Shown here piece after piece: positions 7,477-16,402 of a stretch of DNA of 64,000 nt; positions within the stretch are counted from its first letter, which is position 1; every line of letters starts with the position of its first letter. The notes under the pieces were generated by a model, which did not search any database, had not been told where the DNA came from, and worked only from the letters and a program-made list of their open reading frames with translations. Location of the stretch: contig NZ_QFZZ01000006.1 in assembly GCF_005233515.1 (NCBI RefSeq), positions 243,144-307,143 on the forward strand. The letters run 5' to 3'. The stretch comes from Pseudomonas sp. CFBP13508 (GTDB lineage Bacteria > Pseudomonadota > Gammaproteobacteria > Pseudomonadales > Pseudomonadaceae). The position numbers and the translations under genes are program-made.

Positions 7477-9962
7477 GACGATTTTCCGTTATCAGCGGTT
7501 TTTTCCAGGTCACCGACCATTCTTCTGATCCTGTCAGCCAGTTTTTCCGAACTCATGCTCTCGCGCATCCGCTCCACCAGCAGCGGAAAGCCCAGCGGTG
7601 TAGGGCGTTTAACCTGATGCACGTCGAGTTTCATCCGATTGATCCGCTCCAATGTCTGCTCCAAACGACGAATATCCAGTTCCTCGCGTAGGACTTCTTC
7701 CCCAGCCTGGGCCAGCAGCAGGTTGTCGGCGTCATATTGTTTGAACACCTGGAAAAACAAGCCGCTCGACGCCTGCACCTGGCGGGTGCTTTTCGGTGCG
7801 CCCGGATACCCGGCGAAGACCAGCCCGGCGATGCGCGCGATTTCGCGGAAGCGGCGCAACGCCAGTTCACCGGCATTGAGACTGGCCAGCACATCCAGCA
7901 ACAGGCCATCGGCGTTGAACAGGTGAGCGTCGAGATGCGCGGCCCAATCCACCGGCGTGGCGCTGAGCAGTTCCAGGCCGTAATCATTCACGGCAATCGA
8001 GAAGGTCACCGGTTGCCGCTGACTGACGCGCCACGCCAGCAGGCTCGCCAGTCCCAGATGCACCTGACGCCCGGCGAACGGATAGAGGAAAAGATGCCAG
8101 CCTTCGCGGGATTTCAGCACCTCGGCCAGCAGATTTTTCGTGGTGGGCAGGCCAGACCAGCGTATCTGTGTTTCCAGCAGCGGTCGCAGCGCCTGCATCT
8201 CCGGACCGTTGAACTCACCTTCAGCAGCAGCACTGAAGCGCGCCACCACCGCTTCGGCCAGTTCGTTGGATAACGGCATGCGCCCGCCATTCCAGCGCGG
8301 CACGGCGGCTTTTTTCGCGGTGCTGCGTTTGACGTAGGCGGTCATGTTTTCTACCCGTACCAACTCCAGCAGGCGGCCGGCGAAGAGGAAACCATCGCCG
8401 GGTTTCAGCCGGGCGATAAAGCCTTCCTCGACGCTGCCCAGTTGTTTGCCGCCGCCGCCCTTGCTCCAGAATTTCAGGTTGATGCTCGCGTCGCTGACGA
8501 TGGTGCCGATGCTCATGCGATGGCGCCGTGCCAGACGCGCATCCGGCACACGCCAGACGCCGTGTTCGTCCGGCTCCACCCGGCGGTAATCCGGATACGC
8601 TGTAAGAGACATCCCGCCGTGGCGTACGAACGCCAGCGCCCAGGCCCAGTCTGCCGCTGTCAGGTCACGATAAGCCCAGGCACCACGGACTTCTTCGTAC
8701 AAGTCTTCAGGAATAAAGCCACCACCAAGGGCCATGCTGACCAAATGCTGGACCAGCACATCCAGCGGCTTGTGCGGTGACAGACGCGGCTCGATGCGCC
8801 GCTGTTCGACGGCGTCGCGTGCGGCAACCGCTTCGATCAGCTCCAGGCTGTGAGTCGGGACCAAAGTGACCCGCGAGGTGCGCCCCGGCGCGTGGCCGGA
8901 ACGCCCGGCACGTTGCATCAGTCGCGCGACGCCTTTCGCCGAGCCGATTTGCAATACGCGCTCAACCGGGAGGAAATCCACACCCAAGTCCAGGCTCGAG
9001 GTGCACACCACTGCTTTCAACTGGCCATTCTTCAACGCCTGCTCGACCCAATCGCGGGTATCGCGGGACAGTGAGCTGTGGTGCAGCGCGATCAACCCGG
9101 CCCAGTCCGGCCGCGCTTCCAGCAGCGCCTGATACCAGATCTCCGATTGTGCGCGGGTGTTGGTGAACACCAGGCTGCTGGCGCAGGCGTCGAGTTCGGC
9201 CACCACTTGCGGCAGCATCTTCAGACCGATGTGGCCGGCCCAGGGGAAACGCTCGATGGCCGGTGGCAGCAGGGTGTCGACTTGCAGGGTTTTTTCGCTT
9301 TTGCCCTGAACACTGACGCCGCCGCCCTGTGGGATCAGCACTTGCTCGGCGTGGGATTGATTACCGAGGGTGGCGGACACGCCCCAAACGATCAGTTCCG
9401 GCTGCCAATGACGCAGGCGGGCGAGGGCCAGTTGCAATTGCACGCCACGCTTGTTGCCGAGCAACTCGTGCCATTCATCGACGACGATCATGCGCAGGCT
9501 CGACAACGCCGTGCGCGCATCGGCGCGGGCGAGTAGCAGAGTCAGGCTTTCCGGGGTGGTGATCAGCGTCGTCGGCAGGCGTCGGCCCTGGCGGGCGCGT
9601 TCGCTGCTGCTGGTGTCGCCGGTGCGTAGGCCGATGCTCCACGGAATCTGTAAATCATCTACCGGGCTTTGCAGCGCGCGGGCGGTATCGGCGGCGAGGG
9701 CGCGCATCGGCGTGATCCACAGCACCGTCAACGGCTCGGCCGGCGGTTTGCGTTTGCGCGGTATGGCCACGGGCGGTTGCAGACGGGCGAAGCGGTTGAG
9801 CGCAGCAAACCACACCGCATAGGTTTTGCCGGCGCCGGTGCTGGCGTGGAGCAATCCGGACTCACCGTTTTTCACCGCCGCCCACACCTGTTTCTGAAAG
9901 GCGAACGGCTTCCAGTCGCGGGCGCTGAACCAGGTTTTTGCAAAGTCGGGGGATTTCGCCAT
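7473..9962 (-). CDS. Ligase-associated DEXH-box helicase, Lhr type
   Basis: An 829-residue superfamily 2 helicase expected to translocate 3'-to-5' on single-stranded DNA in repair. Walker A is ASTGAGKT (about residue 40), the DEXH box is VDEWHELLGNKRG (about 165), motif III is VSATLGN, motif VI is QRAGRSGH (about 360), followed by winged-helix and Lhr-core domains. The length suits the shorter Lhr-Core class linked to DNA ligases, not the 1,500-residue full Lhr. It is the first gene of a pair with pdeM; the region upstream contains a REP-like pair and the end of aotP. Confidence 0.92.
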   Translation of the reverse strand: MAKSPDFAKTWFSARDWKPFAFQKQVWAAVKNGESGLLHASTGAGKTYAVWFAALNRFARLQPPVAIPRKRKPPAEPLTVLWITPMRALAADTARALQSPVDDLQIPWSIGLRTGDTSSSERARQGRRLPTTLITTPESLTLLLARADARTALSSLRMIVVDEWHELLGNKRGVQLQLALARLRHWQPELIVWGVSATLGNQSHAEQVLIPQGGGVSVQGKSEKTLQVDTLLPPAIERFPWAGHIGLKMLPQVVAELDACASSLVFTNTRAQSEIWYQALLEARPDWAGLIALHHSSLSRDTRDWVEQALKNGQLKAVVCTSSLDLGVDFLPVERVLQIGSAKGVARLMQRAGRSGHAPGRTSRVTLVPTHSLELIEAVAARDAVEQRRIEPRLSPHKPLDVLVQHLVSMALGGGFIPEDLYEEVRGAWAYRDLTAADWAWALAFVRHGGMSLTAYPDYRRVEPDEHGVWRVPDARLARRHRMSIGTIVSDASINLKFWSKGGGGKQLGSVEEGFIARLKPGDGFLFAGRLLELVRVENMTAYVKRSTAKKAAVPRWNGGRMPLSNELAEAVVARFSAAAEGEFNGPEMQALRPLLETQIRWSGLPTTKNLLAEVLKSREGWHLFLYPFAGRQVHLGLASLLAWRVSQRQPVTFSIAVNDYGLELLSATPVDWAAHLDAHLFNADGLLLDVLASLNAGELALRRFREIARIAGLVFAGYPGAPKSTRQVQASSGLFFQVFKQYDADNLLLAQAGEEVLREELDIRRLEQTLERINRMKLDVHQVKRPTPLGFPLLVERMRESMSSEKLADRIRRMVGDLEKTADNGKSS

Positions 9963-10040
9963 GCCGGCTGCGTGCGCTCTGGAGGTGTTGTTTCAGAGAC
10001 CACAGCAACAGACCAAAGGTTTAAAACAACGCGATTCCCT

Positions 10041-10126
10041 TGTAGGAGCTGACGAGTGAAACGAGGCTGCGATCTTTTGATCTTTGAGGCAGAGTCAAAA
10101 GATCGCAGCCTTCGGCAGCTCCTACA
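10041..10126. repeat. REPIN-like inverted pair, GTAGGAGCTG family
   Basis: Two inverted copies of the element with core GTAGGAGCTGCCGAAGGCTG and flank GCGATCTTTTGATC, head to head between the helicase and aotP. The left copy is degenerate (ACGAGTGAAACGAGG in place of the hairpin core). Other pairs of this family lie at 21895, 59707 and 62782. Confidence 0.85.
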
Positions 10127-10144
10127 GGGGAATTGTGTACGGCG

Positions 10145-10909
10145 TTATTTGAGATTGCCGCTGAGGAACTGCTTCAGCCGTTCACTCTTGGGATTGCCCA
10201 GCACCTCTTCCGGCGCGCCTTCTTCTTCCACCAAGCCCTGATGCAGAAACAGCACCTGATTCGACACCTTGCGCGCAAAACTCATTTCATGGGTAACCAT
10301 GATCATCGTCCGACCTTCCTCGGCCAGACCCTGAATCACTTTCAGCACTTCGCCGACCAGTTCCGGGTCGAGTGCCGAGGTCGGTTCGTCGAACAGCATC
10401 ACTTCCGGTTCCATCGCCAGTGCCCGGGCGATCGCCACGCGCTGTTGCTGACCGCCGGACAGAAACGCCGGGTATTGATCGGCGACCCGCGCCGGCAAGC
10501 CGACTTTGTCCAGATAACGTCGGGCGCGATCCTCGGCTTCCTGTTTGCTGCAACCGAGCACCCGGCGCGGGGCCATGGTGATGTTTTCCAGCACGGTCAT
10601 GTGGCTCCACAGGTTGAAATGCTGGAACACCATCGCCAACCGCGTGCGCAGGCGTTGCAGTTCATCGGCGTCGGCGACGTGCATGCCGTGGCGGTCGGTG
10701 ACCATGCGGATCGATTGGCCATCAAGGCTCATGGCGCCGTCATTGGGTTGTTCAAGGAAATTGATGCAGCGCAAAAAGGTGCTTTTGCCCGAGCCGCTGG
10801 CGCCGATCAGGCTGATCACGTCGCCGGTTTTGGCCTTGAGCGAAACGCCTTTGAGCACCTGATGATCGCCATAGCTTTTGTGCAGGCCTTCAACGGTCAG
10901 TTTGTACAT
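10145..10909 (-). CDS. aotP: ABC transporter ATPase for basic amino acids (AotP/HisP)
   Basis: The 254-residue cytoplasmic ATPase of a polar amino-acid importer. Walker A is GASGSGKST (about residue 36), the signature is LSGGQQQRV (about 160), Walker B is VMLFDEPTSALD and the switch His is VTHEMSF. It also shows the HisP-type insertion after Walker A (HGMHVADADELQRLRTRL). It ends the five-gene operon aotJ-Q-M-O-P, the gene order known from P. aeruginosa, where argR follows; here argR is absent and the helicase gene comes next. Confidence 0.9.
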   Translation of the reverse strand: MYKLTVEGLHKSYGDHQVLKGVSLKAKTGDVISLIGASGSGKSTFLRCINFLEQPNDGAMSLDGQSIRMVTDRHGMHVADADELQRLRTRLAMVFQHFNLWSHMTVLENITMAPRRVLGCSKQEAEDRARRYLDKVGLPARVADQYPAFLSGGQQQRVAIARALAMEPEVMLFDEPTSALDPELVGEVLKVIQGLAEEGRTMIMVTHEMSFARKVSNQVLFLHQGLVEEEGAPEEVLGNPKSERLKQFLSGNLK

Positions 10910-10921
10910 GGACGAGCATCC

Positions 10922-12040
10922 TCAAGGCGAAAGTAGGTAGCCGCTGCGATAGGCCTGGGCGCCCGCGACGTGGGCGATGACCATGCCGGCAGTGGCCATG
11001 CGCCGCAGCGAGCGCGCATACAGCAGGCCGGCGGCGGTGCAATGAATGGGGGTGACCTTGTCGTGGACCGGGTCGATGATTTCGGCGATCTGCTGGCCAG
11101 CTTCCAGGTATTGGCCGGGTGTCGCGCAGTACACCAGCAGGCCGCCGACTGGCGTGGTCACCGGTTCGACCCCGGCCAGCGGCGTGGCCGGGTACGGCAG
11201 TGGCGGTTGCGGCTTGGTCTCGCCGACGATGGCGTCGAACTGGATCAGATAATCGATCAGCGCCTGACAATCGCGGCTGGCCAGTGGGTGATTGACGTCA
11301 CCCTGGCCGCGCAATTCGACGGTCACCGAGAAGCTGCCCAGCGGAATCTCGAACTGCTCACCGAAGCGCTCGCGCAGTTGCCACCAGAGCAGGGTGAAGC
11401 ACTCGTCGAACGATTGCCCGCCGGAATCGGTAGCAAGCAGGCTGGCCTGCGCTTCGATATAGCGCGCCAAGGGCTCGACCTGTGGCCAGGCTTCGGGCGT
11501 GGTGTACAGGTGCACCACCGATTCGAAGTCGCAGTGCAAGTCCAGCACCATGTCGGCATCGCAGGCCAGGCGTTGCAGGGTCAGACGCTGGGATTGCAGT
11601 TGTGTGGTCGGCTTCTGACGGTCGAGGGCGTTGCGCAGGCTGGCGCGGATCAGTTCGAGGTTGTGCTGCGCATCGTCGTCCAACTGGCCTTCGATGGCGT
11701 TGCCGATTTCTTCGCTGAGGTCGACGAACCAGCGATTGAAGTTCTGCCCGCTCTCCAGGTCGTAACGGCCCAGCGGCACGTCCATCAGCACTTGTTCGAG
11801 GCCGACCGGGTTGGCCACCGGCACGAGGACGATTTCGCTGCGCAGGCGGCCGGCAGCTTCCAGCTCGGCCAGACGCTGCTTGAGGTGCCAGGCGACCAGC
11901 ATGCCCGGCAGTTCGTCGGCATGCAGCGAGGCCTGAATGTACACCTTGCCCTTGGCCTGCTGTGGGCCGAAGTGGAAACTGTGAATCTGCCGTGCGGTCC
12001 CCGGCAGCGGGGCCAGCAAGTCATGAATCTGGTGGCGCAT
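10922..12040 (-). CDS. aotO: Succinylglutamate desuccinylase/aspartoacylase-family protein AotO
   Basis: A 372-residue M14-type zinc carboxypeptidase-like protein. The metal site is visible: SLHADELPG (HxxE, about residue 40), DLHCDFES (third ligand) and a downstream TVELRGQGD bearing the likely catalytic Glu. Proteins of this group hydrolyse N-acylated amino acids. The position inside the aot operon, 12 bases before aotP and 27 bases after aotM, matches AotO of P. aeruginosa, reported as dispensable for arginine uptake. Its substrate is unknown; an acyl-arginine or acyl-ornithine is a guess from context. Confidence 0.85.
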   Translation of the reverse strand: MRHQIHDLLAPLPGTARQIHSFHFGPQQAKGKVYIQASLHADELPGMLVAWHLKQRLAELEAAGRLRSEIVLVPVANPVGLEQVLMDVPLGRYDLESGQNFNRWFVDLSEEIGNAIEGQLDDDAQHNLELIRASLRNALDRQKPTTQLQSQRLTLQRLACDADMVLDLHCDFESVVHLYTTPEAWPQVEPLARYIEAQASLLATDSGGQSFDECFTLLWWQLRERFGEQFEIPLGSFSVTVELRGQGDVNHPLASRDCQALIDYLIQFDAIVGETKPQPPLPYPATPLAGVEPVTTPVGGLLVYCATPGQYLEAGQQIAEIIDPVHDKVTPIHCTAAGLLYARSLRRMATAGMVIAHVAGAQAYRSGYLLSP

Positions 12041-12067
12041 TGTTATCTCTTTATTTTCAAACCGGTG

Positions 12068-12778
12068 CTAGTGAGTCGGCCCGAGGAAGGCCAGCCAGCG
12101 GCGTTCGGCAAGGCGGAACAGACCGACCAGCGCAAATGTAATGGTCAGGTAGATCAGCGCGGCGATGCCGAATGACTGGAAGGTCAGGAAGGTCGCCGAG
12201 TTGGCATCCCGCGCGACTTTCAGAATATCGGGAATGGTCGCGGTGAACGCCACGGTCGTCGAGTGCAGCATCAGGATCACTTCGTTGCTGTAGTAAGGCA
12301 ACGAACGGCGTAAGGCCGACGGCATGATCACGTAGGCGTACAGCTTCCAGCCGGTCAGGCCATAAGCCTTGGCCGCTTCGACTTCACCGTGGTTCATGCT
12401 GCGAATCGCCCCGGCGAAAATCTCCGTGGTGTACGCGCAGGTATTGAGCGCGAAAGCGAGGATCGTGCAGTTCATCGCGTCGCGAAAGAAACTGTCGAGG
12501 ATCGGCTGTTCGCGCACGGCGGCGAGGCTGTAGATGCCGGTGTAGCAGATCAGCAACTGGATATACAGCGGCGTGCCACGGAACAGGTAGGTGTAGAACT
12601 GCACCGGCCAGCGAACGTAGAAGTGCGGCGAGACGCGGGCAATCGACAATGGGATCGAGACGACGAAGCCGATGCAGATCGAGGCGGTCAGCAGCCACAT
12701 CGTCATCGCCAGCCCGGTGATGTTCTGGCCGTCGGTATAAAGGAAGGCGCGCCAATATTCCTGGAGAAGTTCGATCAT
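12068..12778 (-). CDS. aotM: Basic amino-acid ABC transporter permease AotM (HisM family)
   Basis: A 236-residue inner-membrane permease with about five transmembrane segments. The EAA loop that docks on the ATPase is clear (EVEAAKAYGLTGWKLYAYVI, about residues 150-170), and FRGTPLYIQLL is the conserved segment near the periplasmic gate. It pairs with AotQ as a heterodimer. Its ATG overlaps the aotQ stop by four bases (ATGA), giving coupled translation. Confidence 0.9.
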   Translation of the reverse strand: MIELLQEYWRAFLYTDGQNITGLAMTMWLLTASICIGFVVSIPLSIARVSPHFYVRWPVQFYTYLFRGTPLYIQLLICYTGIYSLAAVREQPILDSFFRDAMNCTILAFALNTCAYTTEIFAGAIRSMNHGEVEAAKAYGLTGWKLYAYVIMPSALRRSLPYYSNEVILMLHSTTVAFTATIPDILKVARDANSATFLTFQSFGIAALIYLTITFALVGLFRLAERRWLAFLGPTH

Positions 12779-13503
12779 CGTACGGCCTCCCGGGCACCGG
12801 CGGCGTAGCGGCGTTCGAGCCAGCGCAGGATGAAGTTCGAAGCACTGGTGATCAGCAGATAGATCAAAGCGGCAAGGACCAGAAAGTAGAACAGTTGATA
12901 GGTGCTTTTACCGGCGTCCTGGGCAGCCTTGACCAGATCGGCCAGACCGATGATCGACACCAGTGCGGTGGCCTTGAGCATGACCATCCAGTTGTTGCCG
13001 ATGCCTGGGAGGGCAAAACGCATCATTTGCGGAAACACCACGAAGCGAAAACGCTGGCCACGTTTGAGGCCATACGCGGTGGCGGCTTCGACCTGACCAC
13101 GCGGCACCGCGAGGATCGCGCCACGGAAGGTCTCGGTGAAATACGCGCCATAAATGAAGCCCAGCGTCAGCACGCCGGCGCTGAACGGGTCGATTTCGAT
13201 GTATTCCCATTCCATGTAGTCGGTCAGTGACGTCAGCCAGGTTTGCAGGCTGTAGAAGATCAACAGCATCAGCACCAGATCCGGCACGCCGCGAATCAGC
13301 GTGGTGTAGAGCTGCGCGGGCAGGCGCACCAGTTTTACTTTCGACAGTTTGGCACTGGCGCCGAGCAGGCCGAGCAACACGGCCACCAGCAGCGACATCG
13401 CCGATAATTTGATGGTCATCCAGGTGCCTTGCAGCAGCAACGGGCCGAAGCCCTGCAGACTGAACGAGGCCAGCCCCAGATTTTGCAGGAGGGTTTCAAA
13501 CAT
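12775..13503 (-). CDS. aotQ: Basic amino-acid ABC transporter permease AotQ (HisQ family)
   Basis: A 242-residue membrane permease, partner of AotM. The segment LIRGVPDLVLMLLIFY and the EAA loop (QVEAATAYGLKRGQRFRFVV, about residue 150) place it in the HisQ subfamily. It follows aotJ after a 56-base gap that holds a perfect hairpin likely to reduce expression of the permease genes relative to the binding protein. Confidence 0.9.
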   Translation of the reverse strand: MFETLLQNLGLASFSLQGFGPLLLQGTWMTIKLSAMSLLVAVLLGLLGASAKLSKVKLVRLPAQLYTTLIRGVPDLVLMLLIFYSLQTWLTSLTDYMEWEYIEIDPFSAGVLTLGFIYGAYFTETFRGAILAVPRGQVEAATAYGLKRGQRFRFVVFPQMMRFALPGIGNNWMVMLKATALVSIIGLADLVKAAQDAGKSTYQLFYFLVLAALIYLLITSASNFILRWLERRYAAGAREAVR

Positions 13504-13530
13504 AAATCAGCAACCTGAGCGGATGGAAAA

Positions 13531-13553
13531 GGCGCCCATCGAGGATGGGCGCC
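13531..13553 (-). terminator. Intercistronic hairpin between aotJ and aotQ (partial attenuator)
   Basis: Perfect 10-base-pair stem GGCGCCCATC/GATGGGCGCC with a 3-base loop. Read in the operon's direction it is followed by TTTTCC, a weak T-tract. It starts 6 bases after the aotJ stop. Such hairpins commonly raise binding-protein mRNA over permease mRNA by partial termination or 3'-end protection. Confidence 0.75.
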
Positions 13554-13559
13554 GGGGCA

Positions 13560-14342
13560 TTATTTGCCGCTGTACAGATTCAGGTCGCCAAAGTGTTTCT
13601 TTTGGATCTCGGCGTATTTGCCGTCGTCGTGTAACGCTTTGATACCTTTATCCAAAAGTGCTTTCAGCTCAGTGTTACCTTTCTTGATACCGATAGCGGT
13701 TTTCGACGGCAGCAATTCGCTGTCGACCGGCTGGCTGATTTCATAATCGGCGCCTTTTGGCGACTTCAAAAAGCCCAGTTCGGCTTGCAGCATGTCCTGG
13801 ATACCGGCGTCGAGACGGCCGGAGGTCAGGTCGGAGTACACCTGATCCTGGTTCTGATAGGCGTGGGTTTTCACACCGGCCTTGTCCAGCACGGCTTTGG
13901 CATAGGCTTCCTGAATGGTGCCTTGCTCATAGCCAACGGTTTTGCCCTTGAGCGAAGCGACATCGGCGGTGATGCCGGAGCCTTTCTTGAACACATAAGC
14001 GGTCGGGCCGGAAAACAGTTCGCTGGAGAAGTCGATGACCTTCTCGCGCGCCGGGGTCACGGTCATCGAGGAGATCACACCGTCGAACTTGTTGGCCTTG
14101 AGGCCCGGAATCATGCCGTCGAAATCGCTTTCGACCCATTTGCACTTGACCTTCAGTTCGGCGCAGATCGCGTTGCCCAGATCGATATCGAACCCGACCA
14201 GGCTGCCATCGGCCGCTTTCGACTCGAACGGTGCGTACGAAGGGTCAACGCCAAAGCGCAGCTCTTTGTATTCCTTGGCCAGCGCGGAGCCGGCGGCCAT
14301 GCACAACGCCAGTGCAGAAAGGGTCAGCAATGCTTTTTTCAT
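13560..14342 (-). CDS. aotJ: Periplasmic basic amino-acid-binding protein AotJ
   Basis: A 260-residue family 3 solute-binding protein. Residues 1-22 are a Sec signal peptide (MKKALLTLSALALCMAAGSALA). The mature start LRFGVDPSYAPFESKAADGS is the ligand-binding signature of lysine/arginine/ornithine and histidine-binding proteins, and GFDIDLGNAICAELKVKC with paired Cys follows. First gene of the operon, so its upstream region should hold the promoter. Arginine/ornithine specificity is inferred from the aot gene order. Confidence 0.92.
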   Translation of the reverse strand: MKKALLTLSALALCMAAGSALAKEYKELRFGVDPSYAPFESKAADGSLVGFDIDLGNAICAELKVKCKWVESDFDGMIPGLKANKFDGVISSMTVTPAREKVIDFSSELFSGPTAYVFKKGSGITADVASLKGKTVGYEQGTIQEAYAKAVLDKAGVKTHAYQNQDQVYSDLTSGRLDAGIQDMLQAELGFLKSPKGADYEISQPVDSELLPSKTAIGIKKGNTELKALLDKGIKALHDDGKYAEIQKKHFGDLNLYSGK

Positions 14343-14713
14343 TATTCAATCCCTAAGAACCAATATGAGCGCTTGTGGCGCAGAATTATTGTTACTGCAA
14401 CGCTTACGACCTATAGAAAGTAGCAATTTCCGAACCAGAGTGCCGAACAGGTGTTTTAAAAGGTCGAGTGGAGAGAGGCAAGGGTAGTTGAATGCCCGGA
14501 AACGGGCATTGCTGTTTGCATGCACTGTTTCGGTTCAAGCGCGTGGCTCAGAGCAGTTGAAACTGTGGCGAGGGGCTTTATCCCCGATCGGCTGCGCAGC
14601 AGGCGCAAAAACCTGAGTTCACGATTTTCAGGGGGAAATTGCTGGGGGCCGCTGCGCAGCCCAGCGGGGATAAATCCCCTCGCCACAGGATTCTGCGATG
14701 TGTCGAGAATGAA
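14343..14713. other. Intergenic region upstream of aotJ with hairpin and REP pair
   Basis: 371 bases without a gene. It should contain the aotJ promoter. At 14491-14510 there is a perfect hairpin AATGCCCG-GAAA-CGGGCATT with a GNRA-type loop and no T-tract, and at 14563-14689 a REPIN-like pair. The ligase gene ends at the right edge. Confidence 0.7.
14563..14689. repeat. REPIN-like inverted pair, GTGGCGAGGGG family
   Basis: TGTGGCGAGGGGCTTTATCC and, inverted, GGGGATAAATCCCCTCGCCACA, enclosing two GCTGCGCAGC palindromes. A single degenerate relative (CGGCGAGGG...CCCTCGCCACAGG) lies at 36541-36571. Confidence 0.85.
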
Positions 14714-16402
14714 TCAGGCCAACAAGTCTTGCAGAGTCGCGAGGCTGTCGGCTTCTTCGACGTTCTTGTCCTTGCGCCAGCGCAGCATGCGCGGGAAGCG
14801 CACGGCGATGCCGCTCTTGTGTCGGCGCGACAGGGCGATGCCCTCGAAGCCGAGTTCGAACACCAGGCTCGGTTTCACGCTGCTGACCGGGCCGAATTTC
14901 TCCACGGTGGTCTTGCGCACGATGCTGTCGACCTGACGCATCTCTTCATCGGTCAGCCCCGAATACGCCTTGGCAAACGGCACCAGCGAGCGCTGGCTGG
15001 ATTCCGGCGGGCCGTCCCACACGGCGAAGGTGTAATCGCTGTACAGACTGGCACGGCGGCCGTGTCCACGCTGGGCATAAATCAGTACCGCGTCGACGCT
15101 GAACGGGTCGACCTTCCACTTCCACCACACGCCCATGTCTTTGGTCCGGCCGACGCCATACAGCGAATCGCGGGCCTTGAGCATCATGCCCTCGACGCCG
15201 AGTTTGCGTGACGCTTCGCGCTGGCGGCCGAGGTCGAGCCAGTCTTCGCCGGTCAATACAGGGGAGGGTAGCAGTACGGGGCTGTTGCAGCGCGCGATCA
15301 CCTCTTCGAGTTGCGCACGGCGCTTGACCTGCGGCTGGTTGCGCCAGTCTTCGCCCTGCCATTCCAGCAGGTCGTAGGCCAGCAGCACCACCGGCACTTC
15401 TTCGAGAATCTTCTTGTCGAGCGTCTTGCGACCGATGCGTTGTTGCAGCAGGGCGAACGGTTGCACGGCCGGCGGCTCATCGGATTGCGGATCGAAGGCA
15501 TCTTCAGTCGTCGGATGGGTACTCTTCCAAACGACGATTTCGCCGTCGATCACCGTGCCGTCGGGCAAGCCGTGGACCAGCACATCGAACTCGGGGAAGC
15601 GCTCGGTCACCAGTTCCTCGCCGCGCGACCACACCCACAGCTTGCCGTCGCGCTTGACCACTTGCGCGCGGATACCGTCCCACTTCCATTCCACCTGCCA
15701 GTCGCTGGCCGGGCCGAGCAGGGCGTCGAATTCCTCGACCGGTTGCGACAAGGCGTGGGCAAGAAAGAACGGGTAGGGCTGGCCGCCGCGCTGGGCATGT
15801 TCGTCGGCTGATTCCGGGGCGATCAGTTTCAGATAACTGGCGGCGTTCGGTCGGTTCGACAGATCGGTGTAACCGACCAGACGCTGAGCCACGCGTTTGC
15901 TGTCGAGCCCGGCCATCGACGCCAGGGCGCGGGTGACCAGCAACTTCGACACGCCAACGCGGAAACTGCCGGTGATCAGCTTGATGCACAGCATCAGGCT
16001 CGGCCGGTCCAGTTGTGCCCACAACATTGGCAGCTGCCGCGCCAGATACTCCGGCGTTTCGCCGCGCAGTGGCAGCAGCCTGTCTTCGATCCATTCGGCG
16101 AGACCGGCCTCGGAGCTGTGGGGATTTTCCGGCAGCACCAGAGAAATGGTCTCGGCCAGATCGCCGACGGCCTGATAGCTTTCTTCGAACAGCCACGGCT
16201 CCAACCCTGAAACTTCCACCGCCAGCTCTCGGAGGATGCGCACCGGTACCAGTTGCCGAGGTCGACCACCAGAGAGGAAATACACCGCCCATGCGGCGTC
16301 TTCTGGCGCGGCCTGCGCGAAATACGCCTGCATTGCCGCCAGCTTGGCGTTGCTCGACGTGGTGGCGTCGAGTTCGGCATATAACTCGGCGAAGGCTTTC
16401 AT
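14714..16402 (-). CDS. ATP-dependent DNA ligase (repair type)
   Basis: A 562-residue nucleotidyltransferase ligase. Residues 1-220 are an N-terminal DNA-binding domain; the adenylation motif is EWKWDGIRAQV with Lys240 as the nucleophile; VIDGEIVVW (motif III), EGMMLKARDSLYG (motif IV) and WWKWKVDP (motif V) follow, then an OB-fold ending in RRHKSGIAVRFPRMLRWR. It has no LigD-type polymerase or exonuclease domain, so it is not a Ku-dependent LigD. Its start overlaps the stop of the exonuclease gene by four bases, forming a coupled exonuclease-ligase pair of the Lhr-associated repair set. Confidence 0.94.
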   Translation of the reverse strand: MKAFAELYAELDATTSSNAKLAAMQAYFAQAAPEDAAWAVYFLSGGRPRQLVPVRILRELAVEVSGLEPWLFEESYQAVGDLAETISLVLPENPHSSEAGLAEWIEDRLLPLRGETPEYLARQLPMLWAQLDRPSLMLCIKLITGSFRVGVSKLLVTRALASMAGLDSKRVAQRLVGYTDLSNRPNAASYLKLIAPESADEHAQRGGQPYPFFLAHALSQPVEEFDALLGPASDWQVEWKWDGIRAQVVKRDGKLWVWSRGEELVTERFPEFDVLVHGLPDGTVIDGEIVVWKSTHPTTEDAFDPQSDEPPAVQPFALLQQRIGRKTLDKKILEEVPVVLLAYDLLEWQGEDWRNQPQVKRRAQLEEVIARCNSPVLLPSPVLTGEDWLDLGRQREASRKLGVEGMMLKARDSLYGVGRTKDMGVWWKWKVDPFSVDAVLIYAQRGHGRRASLYSDYTFAVWDGPPESSQRSLVPFAKAYSGLTDEEMRQVDSIVRKTTVEKFGPVSSVKPSLVFELGFEGIALSRRHKSGIAVRFPRMLRWRKDKNVEEADSLATLQDLLA

